A DNA stretch of 64,000 nucleotides from CAZXEU01 sp965207385 (GTDB lineage: Bacteria > Bacteroidota > Rhodothermia > Rhodothermales > Bin80): positions 1,414,441 to 1,478,440 of the forward strand of contig CBDBLZ010000021.1 in NCBI GenBank assembly GCA_965207385.1, given 5' to 3'. The position numbers and the translations under genes were made by a program. The notes under the pieces are model-generated. The model ran no database searches. It saw nothing but the letters and a program-made list of their open reading frames with translations, and was not told the DNA's origin. This document shows, one piece after another, positions 7,882 through 15,724 of this stretch. Numbering within the stretch: the first letter of the stretch is position 1; each line of letters begins with the position of its first letter.

Positions 7882-8742
7882 ATGAACAGGGTGGAACGAG
7901 GGCAAAGGACGCTGGACGGCCTGCGGTCTACCATTCCCAGTCCCCGGAGCGAACTTGATTTCGTAAATGAGTATGAACTGATCGTGGCGGTGATCCTCTC
8001 CGCCCAGTGTACGGACGAACGCATCAATAAGGTCACACCTGCGCTTTTTGAGGCTTATCCGTCATTCAACGCCTTGGCGGAAGTTGAGCCGGAACAAGTG
8101 TATCCCTTTATACGGTCCGTGTCATATCCGAACAATAAATCCCGCCACCTGGTTCGAATGGCGCGTAAGGTATGCCGGGAATTTAGCGGCCAACTGCCGA
8201 GGACCCAGTCGGAGCTGATGAAGCTGCCGGGCGTCGGGCGCAAGACTGCCCAGGTGGTCAGCTCCGTCGCATTCGACGACGATGATGCCCTGCCGGTTGA
8301 TACGCATGTCTTTCGGGTAGCCAACCGGATAGGTCTCGTGGAAAATGCCGAAACGCCGCTTAAGGTGGAGCGGGGGCTCAAGGCCATATTTCCCGTCGGC
8401 ACCTGGGGAGAAGCACATCATTTGCTCATTCTGCACGGGCGTTATACGTGCACGGCGCGCTCACCCCAATGTGACATCTGTCCGATCACCCCTGTATGCC
8501 GCTATGGGCAGGCCCTGCGCCGGCTCCCGGAGTCGCTGAAAGGGCTCGATGCGCGCAAGGGCCCGTATTATTGCAAGACGCGGGGCCACTACTTTGCGAA
8601 CCCGGCGGAAAAAAGGGACCGAATGGGGGTGCAGCAGATTGCCTGCCCTCGCTGCGGCTCGATGAATGTATTTCTTGCGAAGACCGGCAGGACAACGAAA
8701 AGGATCCGGGACTTTCGCGTTGAGGCCAGGTCTTCTACCTAG
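7882..8742 (+). CDS. nth: Endonuclease III with extra C-terminal zinc-knuckle-like tail
   Basis: A DNA glycosylase/AP lyase that removes oxidised pyrimidines in base excision repair. The helix-hairpin-helix LPGVGRKTA gives catalytic Lys121, VDTHVFRVANR gives Asp140, and the [4Fe-4S] loop has Cys190, 197, 200 and 206 with the canonical 6-2-5 spacing. Normal Nth ends soon after this loop, at about 210 residues. Here about 75 further residues follow, with Cys231, His236, Cys255 and Cys258 in the contexts YYCKTRGHYF and ACPRCGS, plausibly a zinc ribbon. Extra DNA or partner binding by the tail is inference. The gene is divergent from the DUF4105 gene, and gpmI follows after 12 bp. Confidence 0.92.
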   Translation: MNRVERGQRTLDGLRSTIPSPRSELDFVNEYELIVAVILSAQCTDERINKVTPALFEAYPSFNALAEVEPEQVYPFIRSVSYPNNKSRHLVRMARKVCREFSGQLPRTQSELMKLPGVGRKTAQVVSSVAFDDDDALPVDTHVFRVANRIGLVENAETPLKVERGLKAIFPVGTWGEAHHLLILHGRYTCTARSPQCDICPITPVCRYGQALRRLPESLKGLDARKGPYYCKTRGHYFANPAEKRDRMGVQQIACPRCGSMNVFLAKTGRTTKRIRDFRVEARSST

Positions 8743-8754
8743 CGGCCGGGAATC

Positions 8755-10296
8755 ATGGACCCTTCCAAGCGCCATTTGCTGGTCATTCTAGACGGCTTCG
8801 GCATCACGACAGATCCGAGCGTAAGCGCTATCCACGCCGCCCGCACGCCGTTCCTTGATGGGCTCTTTTCGCGGTATCCGCATGGCACCCTGGTTGCCTC
8901 CGGCAGGCCGGTAGGACTGCCCAAGGGCCAGATGGGCAATTCCGAGGTTGGACATATGAACCTGGGTGCCGGACGGACGGTCAATCAGGAAATAACCCGC
9001 ATTGACCTGGCTATCGAAGACCAGAGCTTCTTTGTCAATGATGCGCTAGTGGAAGCCGCGCGCCGGGTGGCGACCTCCGGGAAGCGACTTCACCTGTTGG
9101 GCTTGTTTTCGGACGGCGGCGTCCACAGCCACCTGGATCATCTCTTGGCGATCATCAGGCTGGCCGGGAAGCAGGGGCTTACGGATGCGCAGGTTTGCGT
9201 ACATGCGTTCACGGATGGCAGGGACACGGCACCTGACGCCGGCCTACTATACGTCAAGGAATTCGTTCGAAAGGCGCCTGATTACGGCCCGGGACGCCTG
9301 GTCTCCATTGTGGGTCGCTACTATGCCATGGACCGGGATCGAAGGTGGGACCGGATTGAAAGGGCGTACCGTCTGCTTGTGCAGGAAGTGAATCCGGTCT
9401 TCGCAGATCCCGTAAGGGCGATGGAGCAGGCCTATGCCGAGGGTACCACGGATGAATTCGTAGCGCCGCGCCGCATTGAGTACGACGACGGTGCAAACAC
9501 GCGCATCGGGCCCGGCGATGCAGCCGTCTTTTTCAATTTCAGAGCTGATCGGGGAAGGCAGATGGTGCAGGCGCTATCTGGACTGAAGCAGGCGCCGCCC
9601 TTTGCGCGGCTTCCACTGCCGGATCTGCATCTCGTGACCCTTACTCCGTACGACGCTGCCTTTGGCTTGCCCGTAGCCTTTAGCACGGTTGACCTGTCTG
9701 ACACGCTGGGAGAAGTACTGGCACGACGAGGTGCAAGACAACTGCGCATAGCCGAGACGGAGAAGTATCCGCACGTCACGTATTTCTTCAGCGGAGGCAG
9801 GGAGGCCCCCTTTGAAGGAGAGGATCGCATTCTTGTGCCTTCTCCCAAGGTGGCGACCTATGACCTGCAACCTGAAATGAGCGCGCCGGAACTGGCAGGG
9901 CGCTGCGTGGAGGCGCTGGCGCGCCAGAGCTACAATTTTGTCTGCCTAAACTTTGCCAATCCGGATATGGTGGGTCACACGGGAGTATTCGATGCCGCTG
10001 TACAGGCAGTGGAAGCGGTCGATGTGCACTCACGCAGGGTGATCGAGGCGGCACAGGCCAACGGCTACGGCATTACGATCCTGGCCGATCATGGCAACGC
10101 AGACCGGATGAGGATGCCGGATGGGTCGCCGCATACGGCTCACACCACAGCGCTAGTCCCACATCTGGTCATAAGGGACGGAGCCGCGGCACCGGTAAGG
10201 GCTGGCAAGCTGGGGGATATTGCCCCTACCATACTACAGCTTATGGGCGAGCCCGTGCCGGACGAGATGACCGGGCAGATTCTGTTGGGCCTTTAG
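8755..10296 (+). CDS. gpmI: 2,3-bisphosphoglycerate-independent phosphoglycerate mutase
   Basis: Interconverts 3- and 2-phosphoglycerate in glycolysis through a phosphoserine intermediate with two Mn2+ ions. The 513-residue length is standard. DGFG near residue 14 begins the alkaline-phosphatase-like metal site. The catalytic Ser is in GQMGNSEVGHMNLGAGR near residue 65, FTDGRDTAPD lies near residue 152, NFANPDMVGHTG near residue 400, and ADHGNADRM near residue 444 closes the metal site. The gene overlaps the end of convergent sppA by 4 bp. It may share a transcript with nth. Confidence 0.96.
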   Translation: MDPSKRHLLVILDGFGITTDPSVSAIHAARTPFLDGLFSRYPHGTLVASGRPVGLPKGQMGNSEVGHMNLGAGRTVNQEITRIDLAIEDQSFFVNDALVEAARRVATSGKRLHLLGLFSDGGVHSHLDHLLAIIRLAGKQGLTDAQVCVHAFTDGRDTAPDAGLLYVKEFVRKAPDYGPGRLVSIVGRYYAMDRDRRWDRIERAYRLLVQEVNPVFADPVRAMEQAYAEGTTDEFVAPRRIEYDDGANTRIGPGDAAVFFNFRADRGRQMVQALSGLKQAPPFARLPLPDLHLVTLTPYDAAFGLPVAFSTVDLSDTLGEVLARRGARQLRIAETEKYPHVTYFFSGGREAPFEGEDRILVPSPKVATYDLQPEMSAPELAGRCVEALARQSYNFVCLNFANPDMVGHTGVFDAAVQAVEAVDVHSRRVIEAAQANGYGITILADHGNADRMRMPDGSPHTAHTTALVPHLVIRDGAAAPVRAGKLGDIAPTILQLMGEPVPDEMTGQILLGL

Positions 10297-12041
10297 CGCA
10301 GCTGGAAGTCCAGAGGTACACGTGCTTGCGGCTCCCCTTGCATCCGGATCAGCTCCTCAATCTGGTCGGCTGCCGGCAGCGCAAACGTTCGACGAACGCG
10401 CATGACCATGAGATCGCTGAGTTCCTCCATCAGCGTGCGCGGACGTGGCAGCAGGCGCGTGTTCCAGGATTCCAGGCCGGCCATTTCCGCCGCCAACTCA
10501 ATGGCCGTATCGATGCCGCCCAAGGCGTCTACAAGCCCGACATCCAGAGCTTGCTGGCCGGTCCACACGCGCCCTTTTCCGATGCTGTCGACGGAGGCAG
10601 GTTCCATGCCACGCGCCTCGGATACCCGTTCCAAGAAACGGTCGTAAGTGGAGGCAATCGCCCGTTCCAGGATGGCCCGCTCCTCGGGCCGCAGGCTACG
10701 TAGTGCCGAGAACATGTCCGCGTAGGGACTTGTCCGCACGCCGTCGGTGGTGATGCCCAGATTGCTTTCCAGCGCCGTTCCCACGTTGAACAGCATGCCA
10801 AAAACGCCGATGCTGCCTGTCACGGACGCGGGGTCGGCTACAATGGAGTCTGCGGCCGTGGCAATCCAGTATCCGCCCGATGCGGCAACGTCTCCCATGG
10901 ATGCGACCACGGGCTTTTCACGTGCAGTCAGATCGATTTCGCGCCACATCGCATCCGAAGCCACGGCCGAACCGCCCGGGGAATTGATGCGAAGCACCAC
11001 AGCCTTGACTCGCTCGTCTTCCCGAGCCCTCTTCATGGCATTGCGGAATGTGGAGGAACCCACGACAGAAATCCCGGAAGGGCTTGTGCCGGTCAGAATG
11101 GTTCCTACAGCGTAGACTATCGCGATCCGGTCGTCCGTGCGAATGCGTTCTCCGGTCGCCTCGGACTCCGGCACACGAATATAGGAGGTCAGGCGGACGG
11201 TTCGCAGATCACCGTCCTGGCCTACGCGTTCGCGAAGCAGGTCGCTGACCTCGTCTTCGTACAGCAGTCCGTCCAGCAATCCGGCCTCGTACGCTTCAGC
11301 GGCCGTAATCATGGCACCGTCCGTCGTCAGCACTCTTACATGCTCCTCGTCCATCGCCCGGCCTGCGGCAACCGCCTCTACAAGCCGCCGGTTGTATTCG
11401 TCGAGCACAGACTGCAACTGGATTTCGTTTTCGCGGGACAGATCAGTGCGCGAGTATGACTCAACAGCGCCCTTGTATTCACCTACGCGAATGATTTCGG
11501 GCTCAATGTCGAGCTTGTCCAGCAGCCCCTTCAGAAACATCACTTCCAGGTACATCCCGTTGAATTCGAAGAAGGCTTCCGGCAAGGCAAAAATGCTGTC
11601 TGCGACGGTTGCCAGGTAATAGTCGCGTTCCGCCATCATGTACTCGCCACTGGAGGCAAGGAGCGGCTTGCCGCTGGCCTTGAAGGTTTCCAGCGCAAGG
11701 CGAATTTCCTGCAGCGTACTCCAGTTCGCTTGCACGCCACGAAGTTTGAGCCACAGTCCGCCGATACGTTCGTCTGCGGCGGCATTGTGCAACGCCTTCC
11801 GCAAGTCCTGGAGATCATAGGACGCTTCGTCCAACAGCAGACTGGCCAGGGGATCATGCGATGCGATCTCCGGAACGGGGCCGGATAGCTCCACGACGAG
11901 AACAGAGTTGTGGCGCACAGTCGGCGTCGCGCCGGATGTGGACAATAGCGCTGCTGCCAGAGCGGAACCCAGCAGCAGCAATAGGCCCAGTGCAATGAAT
12001 GTACCCAGGGCACTGGCTACCAAGGAGGAAAAAAAGCGCAT
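10293..12041 (-). CDS. sppA: Signal peptide peptidase SppA, 67-kDa type
   Basis: A membrane-anchored serine protease that degrades cleaved signal peptides. The 582 residues start with one membrane segment (about residues 13-33) and hold the two tandem S49 domains of the long E. coli-type enzyme. The general-base Lys is in VGEYKGAVESYSR near residue 190. The nucleophilic Ser is in GDVAASGGYW near residue 387. Both are present, so the dyad is complete. The ATG at 12041 gives a clean N-terminal anchor. The gene is divergent from hrcA across 160 bp that hold two inverted repeats, and convergent with gpmI. Confidence 0.94.
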   Translation of the reverse strand: MRFFSSLVASALGTFIALGLLLLLGSALAAALLSTSGATPTVRHNSVLVVELSGPVPEIASHDPLASLLLDEASYDLQDLRKALHNAAADERIGGLWLKLRGVQANWSTLQEIRLALETFKASGKPLLASSGEYMMAERDYYLATVADSIFALPEAFFEFNGMYLEVMFLKGLLDKLDIEPEIIRVGEYKGAVESYSRTDLSRENEIQLQSVLDEYNRRLVEAVAAGRAMDEEHVRVLTTDGAMITAAEAYEAGLLDGLLYEDEVSDLLRERVGQDGDLRTVRLTSYIRVPESEATGERIRTDDRIAIVYAVGTILTGTSPSGISVVGSSTFRNAMKRAREDERVKAVVLRINSPGGSAVASDAMWREIDLTAREKPVVASMGDVAASGGYWIATAADSIVADPASVTGSIGVFGMLFNVGTALESNLGITTDGVRTSPYADMFSALRSLRPEERAILERAIASTYDRFLERVSEARGMEPASVDSIGKGRVWTGQQALDVGLVDALGGIDTAIELAAEMAGLESWNTRLLPRPRTLMEELSDLMVMRVRRTFALPAADQIEELIRMQGEPQARVPLDFQLR

Positions 12042-12057
12042 CGCGAAGGGAGTAGAT

Positions 12058-12074
12058 TCTGGAATGGTTCCAGA
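12058..12074. promoter_or_regulatory. Inverted repeat upstream of sppA (TCTGGAA-N3-TTCCAGA)
   Basis: A perfect 7-bp inverted repeat with a 3-bp spacer lies 17 bp before the sppA start, in the region shared with hrcA. Its position fits an operator over the sppA leader. It does not match the CIRCE sequence of HrcA. Function is inference. Confidence 0.4.
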
Positions 12075-12119
12075 TACGCATGCACATTCAAGCTGTTGCG
12101 CCCGCTACAGGAAACCGGT

Positions 12120-12134
12120 CTGCAAGGCTTGCAG
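12120..12134. promoter_or_regulatory. Inverted repeat upstream of hrcA (CTGCAAG-N1-CTTGCAG)
   Basis: A perfect 7-bp inverted repeat with one central base, 68 bp before hrcA and 79 bp before sppA. It could be an operator for a dimeric regulator acting on either gene. No CIRCE (TTAGCACTC-N9-GAGTGCTAA) is present in this intergenic region. Confidence 0.4.
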
Positions 12135-12201
12135 TACGCACTTCTGCCGATTCGTCCGGTCACGGCCGTGTTGGCAAGGCTTTTGCTGCGGTTAGATCGG
12201 T

Positions 12202-13278
12202 ATGCAGACTCCCCAAGCCACATATGTCCGCCCGCTCGACAAGAGGGAGCGCGCCATTCTCCGGGCCGTAGTGCGCAGCTTTATCGACACGGCGGGACCC
12301 GTGGGGTCCCGCACGCTGTCCAAACGTTTTCCGCTAGGACTTAGTCCTGCTTCAGTGCGCAATACCATGGGCGACTTGGAGGAGCTGGGCTATCTGCGCC
12401 ATCCCTACACATCCGCCGGCCGAATTCCTACCCACCTGGGGTATCGAGCCTTTGTGGATGAGCTCATGGACCTGCCGGACTTGCCCGTCGTGGAGAAGCG
12501 GCTGCTGAAGGCAAAGCTGGACCGGCTCATGGGCGATACTGATGAGCTGTTTCGCGTGAGCTCGAGACTGCTGGGTCAGATGTCGAGGCTGCTGGGTGTG
12601 GTGCTTAGTCCCCGCATTTCGACGGGAGTACTGGAGCGTCTCGATGTCGTACCGCTTTCTTCTCCATCGGTAATGATTGTCATCAGTGTGCGCAGCCGGC
12701 TGGTAAGGACCATCATTTACCAGACGGAAGTGGACCTCAATCGTCGAGACCTTGACAGAATCGTTTCGATTCTCAACGAGCGACTTGCCGGGCTGCCTCT
12801 GGACGAAATACGACGGACGTACGCCAGTCGCACACGGGATATCGAGGATGACCGCACGGGGATTGTCCAGTTAATTCTGAACGAATCGGCTGTCCTCTTC
12901 AGCGATCCCGTTGAGGGAAGGGTCAGCCACGGCGGTACGGAACTGCTGCTTCGCCAGCCGGAATTTCAGGATACGTCAGATGTGCGGCAATTGGTCAAGC
13001 TTATTGAGGATGAAGGTTACGTTGTGAAGCTGTTTGAAGCACAACCTGCTGAAGTCGGCAGCGGCAAGGCTGCCGTCAGCATTGGCAGCGAGATTGACGA
13101 TGAGTCTGCCCGCAACTATTCCCTCGTTACTGCGCGCTACAACGTGGGTGAGACGGTGGGTACAGTGGGCATATTGGGACCTACGCGCATGGATTACAGC
13201 CGGGTCATTGCGCTGGTGGAGAATATGGCAGCCTTGCTGAACAGATCGTCCTTGCGTGTACTGCACTCCAGCGAGTAG
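12202..13278 (+). CDS. hrcA: Heat-inducible transcription repressor HrcA
   Basis: HrcA represses chaperone operons by binding CIRCE elements and is kept active by GroE. The 358-residue protein begins with a winged-helix domain (VGSRTLSKRF and LSPASVRNTMGDLEELGYL, about residues 30-72, then the wing HPYTSAGRIPTHLGYR). A GAF-like domain and the inserted dimerisation domain follow to the end. It heads the gene order hrcA-grpE-dnaJ, with 21 bp to grpE; dnaK is not nearby. The ATG at 12202 is followed by a short N-terminal tail usual for the family. No CIRCE precedes it, so autoregulation through the classical site is not supported here. Confidence 0.95.
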   Translation: MQTPQATYVRPLDKRERAILRAVVRSFIDTAGPVGSRTLSKRFPLGLSPASVRNTMGDLEELGYLRHPYTSAGRIPTHLGYRAFVDELMDLPDLPVVEKRLLKAKLDRLMGDTDELFRVSSRLLGQMSRLLGVVLSPRISTGVLERLDVVPLSSPSVMIVISVRSRLVRTIIYQTEVDLNRRDLDRIVSILNERLAGLPLDEIRRTYASRTRDIEDDRTGIVQLILNESAVLFSDPVEGRVSHGGTELLLRQPEFQDTSDVRQLVKLIEDEGYVVKLFEAQPAEVGSGKAAVSIGSEIDDESARNYSLVTARYNVGETVGTVGILGPTRMDYSRVIALVENMAALLNRSSLRVLHSSE

Positions 13279-13299
13279 AAGAAAAAGCGTGTAACGAGC

Positions 13300-13872
13300 A
13301 TGCCAGATACCAACGATCAGGAAACAGCGCAGGCTGTACTTGAAGAGGCGCCGCGGCAGGAAACAGAGCCGGGGCCCGAGCCTCCGGCGGAGGAGCCCGG
13401 TGAACCCAAAATAGCAGAGCTGGAAGAGGAACTCGGCAGGGTGAGGGACCAGTTACTGCGCCAGGCGGCGGAGTTTCAAAACTACCGGCGACGGACGGAA
13501 CGTGAGCGCGCGAATTGGACGCGTCGTTCCCAGGCGCCGGTATTGGAGGCCATGCTCGCGGTACTGGACGACTTTGGGCGCTCACTTGAGGCCTCGTCCA
13601 ACAACCATGAATCGGGCTCGGCATTTGAGGCAGGAATGAACCTGGTGTACGACAATCTGACTGCGGCGCTGGCCAGCTTTGGAGTCGAGGCCGTCGAGGC
13701 CGTGGGTCAGCCGTTCGACGAGAATCTCCACGAGGCAGTGCTTCAGGTTCCGGCTTCGGATGGTTCGGAACCCGGACACGTGCTCCAGGAGGTGCAGCGG
13801 GGGTACCGACACGGTGAGCATGTATTGCGCCACGCCAAAGTGGTGGTAGCTGTCCAAACGGAGAGCCAATGA
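13300..13872 (+). CDS. grpE: Nucleotide exchange factor GrpE
   Basis: GrpE releases ADP from DnaK in the protein folding cycle. The 190 residues show an acidic, Pro/Glu-rich N-terminal tail, a long amphipathic helix (about residues 40-85, with LLRQAAEFQNYRRRTERER) for dimerisation, and the C-terminal beta wing ending in GYRHGEHVLRHAKVVV. All are family marks. The stop overlaps the dnaJ start as ATGA, indicating translational coupling. It lies between hrcA and dnaJ. Confidence 0.95.
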   Translation: MPDTNDQETAQAVLEEAPRQETEPGPEPPAEEPGEPKIAELEEELGRVRDQLLRQAAEFQNYRRRTERERANWTRRSQAPVLEAMLAVLDDFGRSLEASSNNHESGSAFEAGMNLVYDNLTAALASFGVEAVEAVGQPFDENLHEAVLQVPASDGSEPGHVLQEVQRGYRHGEHVLRHAKVVVAVQTESQ

Positions 13873-15020
13873 AGAAAGACTATTACGACATACTTGAAGT
13901 TGACCGGTCCGCATCGGCCGATGACATAAAAAAGGCCTACCGAAAAAAGGCACTGCATTTCCATCCGGACCGAAATCCGGGAGACAGCAAGGCAGAGGAG
14001 AAATTCAAGGAGGCAGCGGAAGCGTACGAGGTGCTTTCGGACAGCGGAAAGAGAGCGCAGTATGACCGCTACGGCCATGTCAACGTGCGCAACGGCGGGG
14101 CGGGTTTCACCGATATCAATGACATCTTCAGTGCCTTTAGCGACATATTCAGCGGTGGTGGAGGGTTCAATGAGTTCTTTGGCGGCGGTGCGGGGCGCGC
14201 AAGTGCTCGAAGCTCCGGCAGAAGGGGGGAAGCGCTGCGGGTACAGCTTCCCTTGACGCTTGAGGAGATTGCGGAAGGCACCGAGAAGCGTTTGAGGGTG
14301 CGCAGATTCGTGGCTTGCAAGCCATGTGAGGGAACGGGCGCGGAGGGCGGCAGCGCGGCTCGAAAGGTGTGCTCTTCTTGCGACGGCGCTGGAGAAGTGC
14401 GCCACGCTCGCCAAACGATGCTGGGCCAGATTGTCAGTGTTCAGGCGTGTACGTCATGCCGCGGAGAAGGGCAGGTAATCGAGAAGGAATGCCTTCATTG
14501 CCGGGGCAAGGGGCGAGTGCAGGGAGAGACGATAGTCAACGTGAGAGTTCCGGCCGGTGTCGTGGAAGGCAATTACCTGAGCATGCGGGGCAGCGGGAAC
14601 GTGGGTATGCGCGGAGGTCCTGCGGGCGATTTACGTGTTGAAATCCATGAATTGCCACACAAAGACTTTGAGCGAGACGGCTACGATCTGTACCACGAAT
14701 GCTACATTTCTATTCCGGATGCGGCATTGGGAACGGAGTTGGAGGTTCCTACCCTCAAGGGCCGGGCGAGGCTGGACATAGATCCGGGCACCCAGTCCGG
14801 AAAGATCCTTCGCATGCGCGGCCGCGGACTGACTGAATTGAACACCGGACGACGGGGGGATCAGCTGGTGAGGGTGAATGTCTGGATACCAAGGGAGCTC
14901 TCCAGTCAGGATCGAACGCTACTGGAAAAGATGCAGGAATCGCCCTCATTTCAACCCTCGGAAGACTCGAAGAAAGACGGCAAGTCGTTCTTCAGCCGCA
15001 TCAAGGACGCTTTTGTGTAG
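13869..15020 (+). CDS. dnaJ: Chaperone DnaJ
   Basis: An Hsp40 co-chaperone that delivers clients to DnaK and stimulates its ATPase. The 383 residues contain a J domain at 1-70 with the HPD tripeptide in FHPDRNPG. A Gly/Phe-rich linker (GGGGFNEFFGGG) is followed by four zinc-binding CxxCxGxG repeats (CKPCEGTG, CSSCDGAG, CTSCRGEG, CLHCRGKG) and the two C-terminal beta domains. This is a complete type I DnaJ. It is translationally coupled to grpE by a 4-bp overlap. A flavin reductase gene starts 7 bp after the stop. Confidence 0.96.
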   Translation: MKKDYYDILEVDRSASADDIKKAYRKKALHFHPDRNPGDSKAEEKFKEAAEAYEVLSDSGKRAQYDRYGHVNVRNGGAGFTDINDIFSAFSDIFSGGGGFNEFFGGGAGRASARSSGRRGEALRVQLPLTLEEIAEGTEKRLRVRRFVACKPCEGTGAEGGSAARKVCSSCDGAGEVRHARQTMLGQIVSVQACTSCRGEGQVIEKECLHCRGKGRVQGETIVNVRVPAGVVEGNYLSMRGSGNVGMRGGPAGDLRVEIHELPHKDFERDGYDLYHECYISIPDAALGTELEVPTLKGRARLDIDPGTQSGKILRMRGRGLTELNTGRRGDQLVRVNVWIPRELSSQDRTLLEKMQESPSFQPSEDSKKDGKSFFSRIKDAFV

Positions 15021-15027
15021 GACCGCC

Positions 15028-15546
15028 ATGTCGGAGGAGATCCTTGTCGAGGCGTTCCGCACCGCCATGCGCCGCGTTCCTTCTCCAGTGACCGTGGTAA
15101 CGGCTGCCGACGGCGGTCAAATGCGTGGCATGACGGTCGGCTCTTTCACCAGCGTTTCACTTGTTCCACCCCTGGTTTCTTTCAATGTCTCCCACGAAGC
15201 CCGCATGCACGATTTGATCACGCGGGTCAGACATTTTGCGGTGCACCTGCTCAGCGACGAGCAGGCAAATCTCAGCACCGCGTTTGCAGAGCCCGATCGC
15301 AGCGGCGCCCAGCAATTCGAGGACGTACCATACTCGCTGGACAAGAATGGCGTACCCCTCATTGACGGCGCCATCGCGGTCTTTAACTGTACTTCCTATG
15401 CCAGGCATCCGGCCGGAGATCACTCACTCATGGTCGGGAGGGTCTTGTCCGTTTCGCCGGCAACAGGCGATCTCCCCCTGGTATACTTCAATCGTGAGTA
15501 CCGCGTGCTGGGAGAATGCCTAGACATTCCGGTGTGGCCGTTCTAG
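15028..15546 (+). CDS. Flavin reductase family protein (FMN-binding split barrel)
   Basis: A 172-residue protein of the flavin reductase-like domain family, which reduces FMN or FAD with NAD(P)H to feed monooxygenases or iron reduction. The N-terminal motif RRVPSPVTVVTAA, the flavin-contact region MRGMTVGSFTSVSLVPPLVSF (read as a set from about residue 33) and FAVHLLSDEQ near residue 73 are typical. DHSLMVGRVLSV near residue 132 closes the barrel. The ATG at 15028 is chosen because an upstream start would lie within dnaJ. The partner oxygenase is not in the window, so substrate is unknown. It probably shares the dnaJ transcript. Confidence 0.85.
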   Translation: MSEEILVEAFRTAMRRVPSPVTVVTAADGGQMRGMTVGSFTSVSLVPPLVSFNVSHEARMHDLITRVRHFAVHLLSDEQANLSTAFAEPDRSGAQQFEDVPYSLDKNGVPLIDGAIAVFNCTSYARHPAGDHSLMVGRVLSVSPATGDLPLVYFNREYRVLGECLDIPVWPF

Positions 15547-15552
15547 CGGCGC

Positions 15553-15573
15553 GGCAGCTGTAGAGCGGCTGCC
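15553..15573 (+). terminator. Hairpin after the hrcA-dnaJ-flavin reductase run
   Basis: GGCAGC (15553-15558) and GCTGCC (15568-15573) form a 6-bp stem with a 9-base loop 6 bp after the stop codon. There is no following T tract, so intrinsic termination is uncertain. Confidence 0.25.
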
Positions 15574-15585
15574 AGGCACGGAAGC

Positions 15586-15663
15586 GTTACCCGGGAGCAG
15601 GCCCCATATCTCCAATCGCTGATGCCGTATCTTGAGCCGGCTACCTTCGGAGTAACCCGGGAG
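15586..15663 (+). repeat. Direct repeat pair in the leuS leader
   Basis: GTTACCCGGGAG (15586-15597) and GTAACCCGGGAG (15652-15663) differ at one base and start 66 bp apart, upstream of leuS. Each contains the palindrome CCCGGG. They could be protein binding sites or chance in GC-rich DNA. No T-box features were found here. Confidence 0.3.
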
Positions 15664-15724
15664 AGCCGTCGGTATCAGATTTGCCAGTACCAGCAAGACA
15701 AGAGAATCTGTTTAGTGCGGGACA

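Noticed and set aside
7765..7905. Longer start of the DUF4105 gene
   Set aside because: The extension precedes a standard signal peptide, overlaps the divergent nth start and lacks a ribosome binding site.
12042..12201. CIRCE operator for HrcA
   Set aside because: TTAGCACTC and its inverted copy are missing; other inverted repeats are reported instead.
15547..15724. T-box or attenuator for leuS
   Set aside because: No T-box sequence (AGGGTGGNACCGCG type) or leader peptide rich in Leu codons.
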